In this document: piece after piece, positions 35,472 to 45,157 of the stretch | Layout: each line of letters starts with the position of its first letter | Numbering within the stretch: position 1 is the stretch's first letter | NCBI RefSeq assembly: GCF_963667135.1 | Contig: NZ_OY762974.1 | Coordinates: 3,981,054 to 4,045,053 of the forward strand | Direction: 5' to 3' | DNA: 64,000 nucleotides | Source: an uncultured Macellibacteroides sp. | GTDB taxonomy: Bacteria; Bacteroidota; Bacteroidia; Bacteroidales; Tannerellaceae | The notes under the pieces: model-generated | Database searches by the model: none | Told to the model about the DNA's origin: nothing | What the model saw: only the letters and a program-made list of their open reading frames with translations | Position numbers and translations under genes: made by a program

Positions 35472-36653
35472 TTATAACGTAATTTCCAATGCTTCGTAAG
35501 CTGCTCCGGTTTTGGCACGTGCTTCTTCCAAAGAGGCACCGCGGGCAAGCAACACAGCCATCCGGCGGTGTCCGTGCACTTCGGGTTTGCCAAAGAATCG
35601 CATCTGCGTATCGGGCAGGCTAAGTACATTTTCCAGATTCCCAAATTGTAATTGGTTGCTGTCGCCCTCTACCACAACCGCACGAGAAGCAGATGGTCCG
35701 TGGAAAGTGATATTAGGAACAGGCAATCCCAGTACGGCACGCGCATGCAACGCAAACTGAGACAAGTCCTGCGAAATCATTGTTACCATACCGGTATCGT
35801 GAGGACGAGGTGATACCTCGCTGAAAATAACATCGTCGCCCTTGATGAATAGCTCAACGCCAAAAATACCTCTTCCTCCCAGGGCATCAGTAATCTTAGT
35901 TGCTATTTCACGGGCCTTTTCACGGGCTGCAAGAGTCATAGCCTGAGGTTGCCAAGATTCGCGGTAGTCGCCATCCACCTGCACATGTCCGATCGGCTCG
36001 CAGAAAGATGTACCGTTAATATGACGAACCGTGAGCTGCGTGATTTCATAGTCGAAATTCACAAAACCCTCTACTATAACTTTACCGGCACCTGCACGTC
36101 CGCCTTCCTGTGCGTACTCCCAGGAGTGCTTAATATCCTCTTCTTTGCGGATAACACTCTGTCCGTGACCCGAAGAACTCATAATAGGCTTAACCACACA
36201 AGGCATACCGATGGTTTTAACAGCTTCGGTAAACTCCTCGAATGTCGCGGCAAAGCGGTATGGAGAAGTTGGAATACCCAGTTCTTCGGCAGCCAGACGG
36301 CGGATACCTTCACGATTCATGGTAAGGTAAGTCGCCTTGGCAGTAGGGATAACATGATACCCTTCTTTTTCAAGTTCTATAAGCGTAGTAGTAGCGATAG
36401 CTTCCACTTCCGGAACGATATAATCGGGCTTTTCTTTCTCTATAATTTCGCGTAAGCGTGCTCCGTCAAGCATAGATACCACATAAGAGCGGTGAGCCAC
36501 CTGCATGGCAGGAGCATTAGGATATTTATCGAGGGCAATCACCTCTACTCCGTATCGTTGTAATTCTATTACAAACTCTTTACCTAATTCTCCGGATCCG
36601 CACAATACTACCTTAGTAGCTACCGGCGACATGGGTGTACCTATTTTTACCAT
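35472..36653 (-). CDS. purT: Formate-dependent phosphoribosylglycinamide formyltransferase
   Basis: A 393-residue ATP-grasp enzyme that makes formyl-GAR from GAR, formate and ATP in purine synthesis. Visible features: the N-terminal GSGELGKE loop, [14 protein letters not shown], the ATP-grasp core ([16 protein letters not shown]) and the metal-binding [17 protein letters not shown]. The start is ATG 36653 ([10 protein letters not shown]), preceded by AGGGATATT. An upstream ATG at 36683 lies inside the -7 promoter box and is excluded. It is followed immediately by menA, an unusual but clear operon partner. Confidence 0.95.
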   Translation of the reverse strand: MVKIGTPMSPVATKVVLCGSGELGKEFVIELQRYGVEVIALDKYPNAPAMQVAHRSYVVSMLDGARLREIIEKEKPDYIVPEVEAIATTTLIELEKEGYHVIPTAKATYLTMNREGIRRLAAEELGIPTSPYRFAATFEEFTEAVKTIGMPCVVKPIMSSSGHGQSVIRKEEDIKHSWEYAQEGGRAGAGKVIVEGFVNFDYEITQLTVRHINGTSFCEPIGHVQVDGDYRESWQPQAMTLAAREKAREIATKITDALGGRGIFGVELFIKGDDVIFSEVSPRPHDTGMVTMISQDLSQFALHARAVLGLPVPNITFHGPSASRAVVVEGDSNQLQFGNLENVLSLPDTQMRFFGKPEVHGHRRMAVLLARGASLEEARAKTGAAYEALEITL

Positions 36654-36680
36654 AATATCCCTGTTTTTTTTATTTTTATG

Positions 36681-36711
36681 CAAAAGTACCTGTTAATCTA
36701 AAATTGTGCAA
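36681..36711 (-). promoter_or_regulatory. Promoter of purT-menA
   Basis: On the minus strand, TTG at 36711-36709, a 20-bp spacer, then TACTTTTG at 36688-36681. This fits the Bacteroidota consensus and decides the purT start. Confidence 0.75.
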
Positions 36712-36741
36712 CCCGAAAGATAAAAAACTTATTTATTTTCC

Positions 36742-36749
36742 TATATTTG
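36742..36749 (+). promoter_or_regulatory. Promoter -7 box almost abutting an ATG
   Basis: TATATTTG ends only 4 bp before the ATG at 36754, implying a leaderless or nearly leaderless transcript for the following small exported protein. Confidence 0.5.
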
Positions 36750-36753
36750 CGCC

Positions 36754-37152
36754 ATGAAAAAATTGCTTTTTCTACTACTTCTCTTTTGCGGCTACTTTCT
36801 GCTGGATCCGGCTCAGTTCGGCGTTAGCAGAGACATTAAGTTTGCGCCCCAAAATGAAATAGTAAAAGAAAAGACTGATTTTTCAGACATGCAAGCTCGC
36901 ATCATGACACTAAAAAGTGATTTGAGCACTTCTACTTGTCTCACCCCGCGTACAGTTCAACTAACACCTTCCTCTTTTTGTGAGCGTTATACACGTACTG
37001 CAGAAAGACTTCTTCAGGGAGTCCGCATCAAAAACGTAAATCTGCTTCTCAAAACATCCGAAAGTGTAGCCTTAACCGAATCTGTCCAGGTATCATCTCT
37101 CCGTTCCTGCGCAGGATACCTTGTATTCGCGTTGCGAAAAATAATTATTTAG
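36754..37152 (+). CDS. Small exported protein of unknown function
   Basis: A 132-residue protein with a signal peptide or signal anchor (MKKLLFLLLLFCGYFLL). The mature part contains three Cys (in STSTC, SSFCERY and RSCAGY), which could form disulfides. A moderately basic middle (RTAERLLQGVRIKNVN) follows. I recognise no family. Hydrophobic leader, divergent promoter and reasonable codon use support a real gene. It is transcribed away from purT. Confidence 0.55.
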   Translation: MKKLLFLLLLFCGYFLLDPAQFGVSRDIKFAPQNEIVKEKTDFSDMQARIMTLKSDLSTSTCLTPRTVQLTPSSFCERYTRTAERLLQGVRIKNVNLLLKTSESVALTESVQVSSLRSCAGYLVFALRKIII

Positions 37153-37276
37153 ATCGAACGACATTTTGTTTTGTAACGTATGGGATAGCAATCTCATACC
37201 ATTATTTATGCCTTTTATTTCTGTAGTTACCTGCAGAAAAAGGGCTATAGTATTCATAAATTAAAATTCAACAAAT

Positions 37277-37483
37277 ATGTCAGCAAAAAATTCATCTAAA
37301 TTCAAAATATACTTTTTCATTCTTCTTACAATTCTTGGTTGTGTACTGGCTTGTACCTCACTTATACCAAACGACTATCTGAAACTAGTAGTTGTTATGG
37401 GCTCATTATTGGTTGGTATCTATGGTATATCAAAGTCGTTGGGCCATGCCGTAACAAATGATTCTGAAGAAGAAAAAAAATAA
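37277..37483 (+). CDS. Small two-helix membrane protein
   Basis: A 68-residue protein with two hydrophobic helices (about 10-30 and 35-52), a short basic start and an acidic C-terminal tail (NDSEEEKK). No family is recognised. It is 39 bp upstream of another small protein of the same build, and the two share a terminator, so they probably form a two-gene operon. Their similarity of plan suggests a paired membrane complex, which is inference. Confidence 0.5.
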   Translation: MSAKNSSKFKIYFFILLTILGCVLACTSLIPNDYLKLVVVMGSLLVGIYGISKSLGHAVTNDSEEEKK

Positions 37484-37522
37484 TAATAATCTTTATCTAG
37501 TTACATTCAACTTCCTATTAAA

Positions 37523-37723
37523 ATGAAAATTAACAAAGATTTGGTAGATGCTGTGTTGATGCTATCAGTTATAAGTCTGGTACTCATTGGTACAACAAAA
37601 TTCGATGATGAGTCGTCTAAAACAATTGTAATGGCAGCCGTGGGATTCCTTGCAGTTATTGCTTTAGTATTAAGAGTTCTTGTTTCACGCAACAGTTCAG
37701 GTAACAGCGAACATTCACATTGA
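37523..37723 (+). CDS. Small two-helix membrane protein, partner of the preceding gene
   Basis: A 66-residue protein with helices at about 8-24 and 34-53, a short charged connector (KFDDESSK) and a polar tail ending NSEHSH. The layout matches the preceding 68-residue protein, though the sequences differ. A strong terminator follows at 37751-37790. Function unknown. Confidence 0.5.
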   Translation: MKINKDLVDAVLMLSVISLVLIGTTKFDDESSKTIVMAAVGFLAVIALVLRVLVSRNSSGNSEHSH

Positions 37724-37750
37724 AATAAAAAAAGAAGATTCACTTCAAAT

Positions 37751-37790
37751 AAAAAAGGTTGCCGGTAAATAAACCGGCAACCTTTTTTTA
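37751..37790. terminator. Bidirectional terminator
   Basis: AAAAAAGGTTGCCGG, an 8-nt loop, CCGGCAACCTTTTTT. It serves the small-protein operon on the plus strand and the convergent MFS transporter gene on the minus strand. Confidence 0.9.
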
Positions 37791-37809
37791 TTTGGTTTTA
37801 AAGAAAGAC

Positions 37810-39168
37810 TTATCGCGTAGCAAATTTCTTCTTTTCCTTTATCAGAATAACAGAAACGGCAGCCAACAGTAGGAAACATCCACCGGTAAGCAATGCATAC
37901 ATAGGATGTCCGTTATATACATTGTGAACAAACCAACCGTGAATAACCCCATTAACAATTTGGGGAATGGTGATAAAGAAATTAAATATACCCATATAAG
38001 TTCCCATTTTTTCGGGAGGCAGACTGTCGGAAAGGATTGAGTACGGCATTGCCAGAATACTTGCCCAGGCTATACCTATTCCAATCATTGAAAAGAACAT
38101 CATATCCGTATTTGTAAGCAGATACATGGAGATAAGTCCTACTCCCCCCAACGTTAAGCAGACAGAGTGAGTTGCCTTTCGTCCCAGAAAACGGGCAATG
38201 GGGATAAGCATCAGGGCAAAGAGCATGGCAACAAAATTATAAACACCAAACAACTCTCCTACTTTATCGCCGGCTATGGAATAATCGGCCGAGGCCGGAT
38301 CGGTTACCCCATAAACATGCTCGGCCACGGCCGGAGTTGTATACACCCACATGGAGAACAATGCAAACCAGGAGAAGAACTGACAAAGTCCGAGCTGAAT
38401 CATAATCTTGGGCATATGCCTTATGTCGTGCAAGATTTCAAGAAAACCATTTTTCTTTTCCTTTACTACCGCTTCTTTCTTTTCTGAAAATTCAGCCAGT
38501 TGCTCCGGAGAGTATTCTTTGGTTTTCAAGATAGTCCATATCACACTGCAGAAAAGGATGGCAGCACCGGTATAAAAAGCAAACTTCACATTGTCGGCCA
38601 CCTCACCGGCAACCGCTGTATTAGAAAGACCGAAAAACTTATTCATAATACTGGGTAACCACGAACCAACCACAGCACCTATCCCTATGAGGAATGTCTG
38701 AATGGAAAATCCCATGGTATGCTGTTCTTCGGGCAACATATCACCCACCAGGGCTCTGAAAGGCTCCATGGTTACGTTGATAGATGCATCCATAATCATC
38801 AGCATACCTGCGCCAATTAGAACGGGCGACAAGATAGCATTAGCAGTACCCGGCGAAAGGAAAAGACCCGCATTTGGCATTAACACCAGGGCAATTGTTG
38901 TTAGAATGGCCCCAACCAGAAAGAATGGGCGTCTGCGGCCCAACCTACACCAGGTTTTATCCGAATAATGACCGATAATGGGTTGAATAATCATCCCTGT
39001 AAGAGGAGCAGCCAGCCAAAACAACGAAAGATGCTCAACATCGGCTCCATAAGTCTGGAGTATTCTGCTTGAATTAGCATTCTGCAAAGCAAAACCGAAT
39101 TGTATGCCGAGGAATCCAAAAGTAAGATTCCATATCTGCCAAAAATTTAAAAAAGGCTTTTTCTTCAT
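37810..39168 (-). CDS. MFS sugar transporter (SLC45/GPH-like)
   Basis: A 452-residue, twelve-helix major facilitator. It has the GHYSDKTWCRLGRRRPFF loop typical of MFS disaccharide carriers of the SLC45/MalA-like type, and an intracellular central loop rich in Lys and Glu. I start at ATG 39168 (MKKKPFLNFWQIW) because a -7 box is at 39206-39199. It lies beside the lacI gene and the Sus-like locus, so it probably takes maltose or short alpha-glucans from periplasm to cytoplasm. The sugar identity is inference. Confidence 0.85.
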   Translation of the reverse strand: MKKKPFLNFWQIWNLTFGFLGIQFGFALQNANSSRILQTYGADVEHLSLFWLAAPLTGMIIQPIIGHYSDKTWCRLGRRRPFFLVGAILTTIALVLMPNAGLFLSPGTANAILSPVLIGAGMLMIMDASINVTMEPFRALVGDMLPEEQHTMGFSIQTFLIGIGAVVGSWLPSIMNKFFGLSNTAVAGEVADNVKFAFYTGAAILFCSVIWTILKTKEYSPEQLAEFSEKKEAVVKEKKNGFLEILHDIRHMPKIMIQLGLCQFFSWFALFSMWVYTTPAVAEHVYGVTDPASADYSIAGDKVGELFGVYNFVAMLFALMLIPIARFLGRKATHSVCLTLGGVGLISMYLLTNTDMMFFSMIGIGIAWASILAMPYSILSDSLPPEKMGTYMGIFNFFITIPQIVNGVIHGWFVHNVYNGHPMYALLTGGCFLLLAAVSVILIKEKKKFATR

Positions 39169-39198
39169 AAGATGTACATTAAGGTTACAAACCGGCGA

Positions 39199-39206
39199 CA
39201 AACTTA
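39199..39206 (-). promoter_or_regulatory. Promoter -7 box of the MFS sugar transporter
   Basis: Minus-strand TAAGTTTG, 30 bp before ATG 39168. It excludes the longer ATG start at 39201. Confidence 0.55.
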
Positions 39207-39246
39207 GGGAATAAATCCGAATAGCTATTGCCGGAAATCAAAAAAA

Positions 39247-40260
39247 TCAACGGGTAGTTTCGCGTACGACCAAATTTGTCTTGATTATTTTGTTTACAAT
39301 CTGATCGTTTTCACGTCTGCCTTCAATATGATCAAGCAATAAACGCATGGACGTAGCTCCCATTTCATAGCCGTGCTGATCTACCGATGTTAATTGGGGA
39401 TTGCTTAACTCGGCAATAGAATTGTTTGTGAATCCGCAGATGGAAATATCTTCGGGCACCTTTAACCCTTTCGATTTAACTACATTTAAAATACCGAGGG
39501 CAGTTTCGTCGTTTACGGCAAAGAAAGCATCGGGAGGCTCCGGCAGCGAAAGCATTGCGGGAGTAATCTGCATTGCATCGGCATAATTGTTACAAATCGA
39601 CATCAGCGACTTATCAATCGCGATACCATTTTTACGCAACGCATCTTCGTATCCCATCCTTCTGTTTCGTGAGATAGGCATATGCGACTCCGATCCGTAA
39701 AATGCAATACGCCGGCAACCGGTTTTAATAAGGTACTCTACGGCCGACTGCACGCCTGCGTAGTCATCCACCACAACGCGGTCGGTCAATATGCCCGTAC
39801 AAATCCTGTCGAAAAACACCAGAGGCACACCACTGTCAATCAACTCCTGAAAATGAGAAAACAAAGTCGTTGTTTTGGCTACCGAAGCCAGCACACCACA
39901 TACCCTGGATTCCTGTAGCGTACGTGCACCTCTTACTTCCCGTTCGTATATTTCGTTGCTTTGGGTGATAATTACCCTATATCCTTCTTTTTCAGCTTCA
40001 TCCTCTATACCCGACAAAATGGAGGAAAAGAAATAATGTACAATCTGAGGCAATATAACGCCAATGGTTTTGGTATTGCTTGTCCGCAGACTTAAGGCCA
40101 AAGCGTTAGGTTTGTATTTATGTTCTTTTGCATAAGCCAAAACGAGTTCTTTTGTTTCCTTGCTGATATCCGGATGGTCTGCCAACGCACGCGACACCGT
40201 GGAAGGTGCTACATTAAGGGACTTAGCTATATCTTTAATTGTTATTTGCCGCTTCTTCAT
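39247..40260 (-). CDS. LacI-family transcriptional regulator of the Sus-like locus
   Basis: A 337-residue regulator. The HTH is at residues 5-27 (TIKDIAKSLNVAPSTVSRAL) with the hinge helix YKPNALALSLR. The periplasmic-binding-protein-like domain starts with TIGVILPQIVHYFFSS. It is divergent from susC, with two overlapping palindromic sites between them. LacI proteins control alpha-glucan utilisation in several Bacteroidota, in place of SusR. It has its own perfect promoter at 40313-40284. The ligand is probably a maltooligosaccharide or metabolite, not determinable here. Confidence 0.92.
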   Translation of the reverse strand: MKKRQITIKDIAKSLNVAPSTVSRALADHPDISKETKELVLAYAKEHKYKPNALALSLRTSNTKTIGVILPQIVHYFFSSILSGIEDEAEKEGYRVIITQSNEIYEREVRGARTLQESRVCGVLASVAKTTTLFSHFQELIDSGVPLVFFDRICTGILTDRVVVDDYAGVQSAVEYLIKTGCRRIAFYGSESHMPISRNRRMGYEDALRKNGIAIDKSLMSICNNYADAMQITPAMLSLPEPPDAFFAVNDETALGILNVVKSKGLKVPEDISICGFTNNSIAELSNPQLTSVDQHGYEMGATSMRLLLDHIEGRRENDQIVNKIIKTNLVVRETTR

Positions 40261-40283
40261 TCGGTTATTAATTTTACACTACT

Positions 40284-40313
40284 CAAAAATAATAGTTTTT
40301 AATTAAAAAACAA
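40284..40313 (-). promoter_or_regulatory. Promoter of the lacI-type gene
   Basis: On the minus strand, TTG at 40313-40311, 19-bp spacer, TATTTTTG at 40291-40284, ending 24 bp before the ATG. Confidence 0.75.
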
Positions 40314-40362
40314 AATTGTTGATGCATATATTATAAAATTATAACTGAAATTTTCGCCCATT

Positions 40363-40386
40363 GCAATCGATTGCGGAATCGATTGC
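40363..40386. promoter_or_regulatory. Tandem LacI-type operators
   Basis: GCAATCGATTGC (40363-40374) is a perfect 12-bp palindrome with central CG, the LacI-family hallmark. GGAATCGATTGC (40375-40386) follows directly with one mismatch. They lie 55-80 bp upstream of the susC -7 box, a position that suits activation or looping better than simple blocking. Confidence 0.75.
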
Positions 40387-40441
40387 ATTGAAATAGACAG
40401 CTTTACGCAAACTTTTCAGACCGTTCGGTGTTTTGTATATA

Positions 40442-40449
40442 TACTTTTG
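40442..40449 (+). promoter_or_regulatory. Promoter -7 box of the susCDE operon
   Basis: TACTTTTG, giving a start near 40456 and a leader of about 60 nt. The -33 TTG is not at ideal spacing, consistent with a regulated promoter. Confidence 0.6.
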
Positions 40450-40514
40450 CAACGTTGATTGAATTTATTAAAATTAAACACAAAATAGAGTATTAATCTT
40501 AAATTAACTAATGC

Positions 40515-43496
40515 ATGAAAGAAAAGATTCATTCTTGTAAGGTTAGAATCCTCCTCTCCATAGCGATGGGATTGTTATTCTCCTTGAGCGTCTTTGCACA
40601 GGAAATTACCCTTAAGGGTAATGTAAAAGACCTAACTGGTGAACCCATAATCGGGGGTAGCGTGCTTGTAAAAGGTACTACCAATGGAACCATTACCGAC
40701 TTCGATGGTAATTACACTCTCAACGTGCCGTCATCGGCGATAATTGTTTTTTCTTATGTTGGTTATATTCCACAAGAAATTAGTGTACAAGGCAAGACAA
40801 TGCTTAACGTTATATTAAAAGAAGACGTTGAAGCTTTGGACGAAGTTGTGGTTGTTGGATACGCAACCGGTAGCAAACGTACAATTTCGGGTGCGGTAGA
40901 CCGTATTAAGAAAGAAGACATGAATGTGGGTATTGTTAACAACCCCCTCGAATCACTTAAAGGAAAAGTAGCCGGTGTGGTTATTTCCAAAGCAGGCGGC
41001 GACCCTTCTGCGACTCCTTCTATCCGTGTTCGTGGTACTACCTCATTGTCTGGTGGTAACGACCCGTTGGTAGTTATCGACGGTGTATTTGGCGACATGG
41101 GACTACTTAATGCCCTCGCTCCAAGCGACATCGAAACATTTACCATCTTAAAGGATGCTTCGGAAACTGCTCAGTACGGTTCACGGGGTGCCAGTGGTGT
41201 AATTGTTGTTACTACTACAAAAGGAAAATCGGGTGTTGTTTCTTTAAGTTATGATGGAACATTCGGTGTGGAGAGTATCTACAAAAACATCGAAATGATG
41301 AATGCCGATCAATTCAGAGCTACCGTACTGGAAGGTGGTTATACCAATGCCCTGGATGGCGGAGCCAGCACAAACTTCTTTGATGAGATGGAGCGTACCG
41401 GTTATACGCAGAATCACAGATTGTCGTTTGGCGCAGGAAGTGAAACTTCAAATTACAGAGCCTCCATTGGTATTATTTCACAGGATGGTATCATCGAAAC
41501 CAGCAATATGCGTAACTACACAGCAAAACTGGATGCAAGTCAGAAGATGTTTAACAATAAGCTTGCCATTGAGTTCGGTGTATTTGGTTCAAAGAAATTA
41601 AACAATTACGTTAACGATCACCAAAAGACATTCTATTCGGCAGCTTCTTCCAATCCTACATTGTCTGCGCTTCAGAACGAAGATGGCACATGGCCGGAAG
41701 ATCCTAACGCAAACGAAATTGACAACCCGCTGGGTCGTCTTACCATCCAGGATCATGAAGATAACGCTTACCTGAACGTACATGGTAAGTTGTCTTATAA
41801 TTTCACATCCGATTTGATGTTAAGTGCTTTTGGATCTTACACATACAATGCCAAAGTAAATTCGACTTATATCCCCAACAACATCAAGGCTGGTATCCGT
41901 GAAGGTTCAGGTAAAGCAAACCGTGCTCAGAAAGGCAGCGATATCCTGATGGGTAACTTAACACTTACCTACAAAAAGCAGATGGACAAACATCATTTCG
42001 ATGCATTGGGACTTGCCGAAGTACAGAGTTATCAGTACAACGGTTTCGAATCTACTGCACGTGGTTTCGGTACGAACTACTTCGGATACGACAACCTTAA
42101 AGCAGGTGCAAACGTTAAATACGGCGATGTTAGTTCTTATGCGAATGAATACAATATTTCTTCATTCTTAGGTCGTTTAAACTATATGTACGACGATCGT
42201 TACATTGCTACGGTTAACATTCGTACAGACGGTTCTTCCAAATTGGGAGCAAACAACAAGTGGGGCTTCTTCCCTTCTGCCTCTGCAGCCTGGGTACTAA
42301 GCAACGAGGCATTCCTTAAGGATGTAGAGCAAATTACAAACATCAAACTAAGAGTTGGTTACGGTTTAACCGGTAACCAGGACGCTATTTCTCCTTACAA
42401 TTCGCTTTCACTTATGCAACCAACCGGTATCACAACCGTTAACGGTCAACAGACAGTTACCTACGGATATGCCCGTAACGCGAACCCGGATTTGCAATGG
42501 GAAAAGAAGAAAATGTTCGACGCTGGTGTGGACTTCAGTTTATTTGAAAGCCGCGTGTCGGGATCTGTAGACTACTACATGTCGCGTACTTCCGGATTGC
42601 TTTACGAATATGCTGTACCGGTTCCTCCGTTCTTGTACAACAAACTTCTGGCCAACCTTGGCGAAATGGGAAACAATGGTATTGAAGTATCACTGTCGGG
42701 AGCCATTATCAAGACAAAGGACATCGATTTTAAAGTGTCTGCCAACGTATCATTCCAAAAGAACAAACTGCGTTCACTTAGCGGAACCTATATGGGTCAG
42801 GACCTTTCTACATCCGAATATATGCGTTTGGGTAGTATCAACGGTGCAGGATTTATCGGCGGTAACACCGGTGTGATTTATCAGCTGGTAGGCCAACCCG
42901 TAGGTGTATTCTATTTACCTAAATCAAACGGTATAATCAACGACGGTTTGGGAAGCTATACCTATCAGGTAGACGATCTTGATGGCAACGGTATTGTCGA
43001 CATCAACGATGGCAACGACCGCTATATCGCGGGTCAGGCTACTCCTAAAGCATTCCTTGGTACAAATGTTAGCTTCCGTTACAAACGATTCGATATCCAG
43101 ACACAGCTTAACGGTGCGTTCGGACATAAAATCTACAACGGAACTTCTCTTACCTATATGAATATGAATACATTCCCATCATACAATGTATTACCCGAAG
43201 CTCCGGCAACAAACATCAAGGACAACACAGTAACAGACTATTGGTTGGAAAAAGGAGATTACGTGAACATCGATTACGTTACATTGGGTTATACATTCAA
43301 TACCGAAAAGATCAGCAAGGTGATTAAAAACATCCGTCTGACGGCTTCTGTAAACAATGTACATACATTTACCAACTACTCCGGTTTGTCTCCTATGATT
43401 AACAGCACGGTTGTTGGAAGCGATATGGGTGTAGACGACAAACGTTTCTATCCGCTGTCCCGTACATATTCTATTGGTCTAAACTTGAACTTCTAA
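40515..43496 (+). CDS. susC: SusC-family TonB-dependent transporter
   Basis: A 993-residue outer-membrane barrel that imports oligosaccharides. Order: signal peptide (to about Q29), carboxypeptidase-D-like domain (LKGNVKDLTGEPIIGGSVLVKG), TonB box (LDEVVVVGYA), plug with VRGTTSLSGGNDPLVVIDG, and a barrel ending LNLNF with C-terminal Phe. It is followed 13 bp later by susD, the usual pairing. With the LacI sites and the GH13 enzyme it forms an alpha-glucan utilisation locus. Length and domains are normal. Confidence 0.96.
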   Translation: MKEKIHSCKVRILLSIAMGLLFSLSVFAQEITLKGNVKDLTGEPIIGGSVLVKGTTNGTITDFDGNYTLNVPSSAIIVFSYVGYIPQEISVQGKTMLNVILKEDVEALDEVVVVGYATGSKRTISGAVDRIKKEDMNVGIVNNPLESLKGKVAGVVISKAGGDPSATPSIRVRGTTSLSGGNDPLVVIDGVFGDMGLLNALAPSDIETFTILKDASETAQYGSRGASGVIVVTTTKGKSGVVSLSYDGTFGVESIYKNIEMMNADQFRATVLEGGYTNALDGGASTNFFDEMERTGYTQNHRLSFGAGSETSNYRASIGIISQDGIIETSNMRNYTAKLDASQKMFNNKLAIEFGVFGSKKLNNYVNDHQKTFYSAASSNPTLSALQNEDGTWPEDPNANEIDNPLGRLTIQDHEDNAYLNVHGKLSYNFTSDLMLSAFGSYTYNAKVNSTYIPNNIKAGIREGSGKANRAQKGSDILMGNLTLTYKKQMDKHHFDALGLAEVQSYQYNGFESTARGFGTNYFGYDNLKAGANVKYGDVSSYANEYNISSFLGRLNYMYDDRYIATVNIRTDGSSKLGANNKWGFFPSASAAWVLSNEAFLKDVEQITNIKLRVGYGLTGNQDAISPYNSLSLMQPTGITTVNGQQTVTYGYARNANPDLQWEKKKMFDAGVDFSLFESRVSGSVDYYMSRTSGLLYEYAVPVPPFLYNKLLANLGEMGNNGIEVSLSGAIIKTKDIDFKVSANVSFQKNKLRSLSGTYMGQDLSTSEYMRLGSINGAGFIGGNTGVIYQLVGQPVGVFYLPKSNGIINDGLGSYTYQVDDLDGNGIVDINDGNDRYIAGQATPKAFLGTNVSFRYKRFDIQTQLNGAFGHKIYNGTSLTYMNMNTFPSYNVLPEAPATNIKDNTVTDYWLEKGDYVNIDYVTLGYTFNTEKISKVIKNIRLTASVNNVHTFTNYSGLSPMINSTVVGSDMGVDDKRFYPLSRTYSIGLNLNF

Positions 43497-43509
43497 TTCT
43501 ATAGTAAAA

Positions 43510-45126
43510 ATGAAAAAGAAATTATTATATAGCTGTCTTATTGCAGCAGCCACGCTGGGTTTCTCTTCATGCGATTCATTCCTGGAAGAAGATCCCAAAG
43601 ATCAAATGCCCGAGTCAGAGGCATACAAAAGCCCCTCATTGATTTATCTGAATACGGTTGCCAACTTGTATACTCAAATCGGAGCTACCGGTGGTGGCGA
43701 AGGTTTAGGTGGTACCGACCGCGGTTTGTACGACATCCAGACATTCACCAACGACGAGGCAATGATTCCTACACGTGGCGGCGACTGGGAAGACGGTGGT
43801 TTGTGGAGACGTTTGTACCTTCACACATGGGATAAGTCTGAGGCTCCGTTCAAAAGCACCTGGGATTATCTGTATAAAGTAATCGGCTTGTGTAACCAGT
43901 CGATCGACAAGCTCGACGGATTAATGGCTAACGACCCCGAAAATCAATACCTGCCGGTTTACAAAGCCGAAGTACAGGGAATACGTGCCATGTATTATTA
44001 CTACCTGTTGGATTGTTTCGGCAGAGTGCCCATTGTTGAAAAATCAGATATTCAAATCTCTGATGTAAAACAGGCAACCCGCAGCGAAGTATATGCATTT
44101 GTTTGTAAGGAATTGCAAGAATCTTTACCCCTGTTAAGCACTTCAAACAGCTCGAAAGAAGGAGAATATTACGGACGTATGACTCGTCCGGTTGCTTTCT
44201 TCCTGCTTACCAAGCTGGCGCTTAATGCACAGGTATATTCGGACGACGACTGGACAGACAACGGCGGAGTACCTAACGGAAGCACCAACTTCCAGAAAGA
44301 CGGACAAGCTACCCTTTGCTGGGATGCGGCTATCGCTTATGCAGACTCTGTAAAGGCGTTTGGATATACATTGGCTTCCGAATTTTCGGCTAACTTTAGT
44401 GTAGGTAATGAAAAGTCTCCCGAAAACATCTTTGTAATTCCGATGGACCCTACAAAGTATTCGGCTCAGTTCTATTACATCATCCGCACGATTCACTATG
44501 AACACGGAAAAGCCTACTCGATGGACGGATGGAACGGAGCTTCGGCAACAAAAGAATTGCTTACAGCATTCCGCAGAAGCAAAAACGATACACGTCTCGA
44601 AAAGTCATTCTACACCGGAAAAGTAACAGGACCAGACGGAACTCCGGTAATGAACGGTAAAGTGGAACTTCAGTACATGCCCGATGCCATTGCCATCGAC
44701 CTCTCTGGTGCTGCAGAAGAAAAAACAGCCGGTGCACGCTGGAAGAAATACGCGATAGACCCTTCGGCACAGTCGGCCGGCAAGTTACAAAGCGTGGACT
44801 TTGTATTGTTCCGCTACGCAGATGTATTGCTTATGAAAGCAGAAGCCAAGATCCGCAAAGGACAATCTGGCGACAATGAAATTAATGAAGTTCGCAGTCG
44901 TTCCGGAGCACAGGAATTATCCAATGCAACACTAAGCAATCTATTAGATGAACGAATGATCGAACTATCCTGGGAAGCTGTCCGCCGTTCGGACCTTGTT
45001 CGCTTTGGCAAATTCACAGCAGCTGTAGACGGACGTCAGGAGAGTGATCCTCATGTAAACGTATTCCCTATTCCGCACGATGTTATTTTGCTGAATAAGA
45101 ATCTTACACAGAATCCGGGATATTAA
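43510..45126 (+). CDS. susD: SusD-family surface glycan-binding lipoprotein
   Basis: A 538-residue RagB/SusD protein. The lipobox Cys21 is in LGFSSCDSF. The helical N-terminal part has YLNTVANLYTQIG and AEVQGIRAMYYYYLLDCFGRVPIVE; the C-terminal block has RYADVLLMKAEAKIRKG and ERMIELSWEAVRRSDLVRFGKF, ending FPIPHDVILLNKNLTQNPGY. It caps the SusC barrel and binds the sugar. It sits directly behind susC and ahead of susE. Confidence 0.96.
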   Translation: MKKKLLYSCLIAAATLGFSSCDSFLEEDPKDQMPESEAYKSPSLIYLNTVANLYTQIGATGGGEGLGGTDRGLYDIQTFTNDEAMIPTRGGDWEDGGLWRRLYLHTWDKSEAPFKSTWDYLYKVIGLCNQSIDKLDGLMANDPENQYLPVYKAEVQGIRAMYYYYLLDCFGRVPIVEKSDIQISDVKQATRSEVYAFVCKELQESLPLLSTSNSSKEGEYYGRMTRPVAFFLLTKLALNAQVYSDDDWTDNGGVPNGSTNFQKDGQATLCWDAAIAYADSVKAFGYTLASEFSANFSVGNEKSPENIFVIPMDPTKYSAQFYYIIRTIHYEHGKAYSMDGWNGASATKELLTAFRRSKNDTRLEKSFYTGKVTGPDGTPVMNGKVELQYMPDAIAIDLSGAAEEKTAGARWKKYAIDPSAQSAGKLQSVDFVLFRYADVLLMKAEAKIRKGQSGDNEINEVRSRSGAQELSNATLSNLLDERMIELSWEAVRRSDLVRFGKFTAAVDGRQESDPHVNVFPIPHDVILLNKNLTQNPGY

Positions 45127-45157
45127 TCTTATTTATCTACTATAAAAGCATTAGAAC

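Noticed and set aside
35471..35644. N-terminal extension of MenA
   Set aside because: The extra 58 residues overlap purT, are Cys/Trp-rich and unlike the family; ATG 35470 fits MenA exactly.
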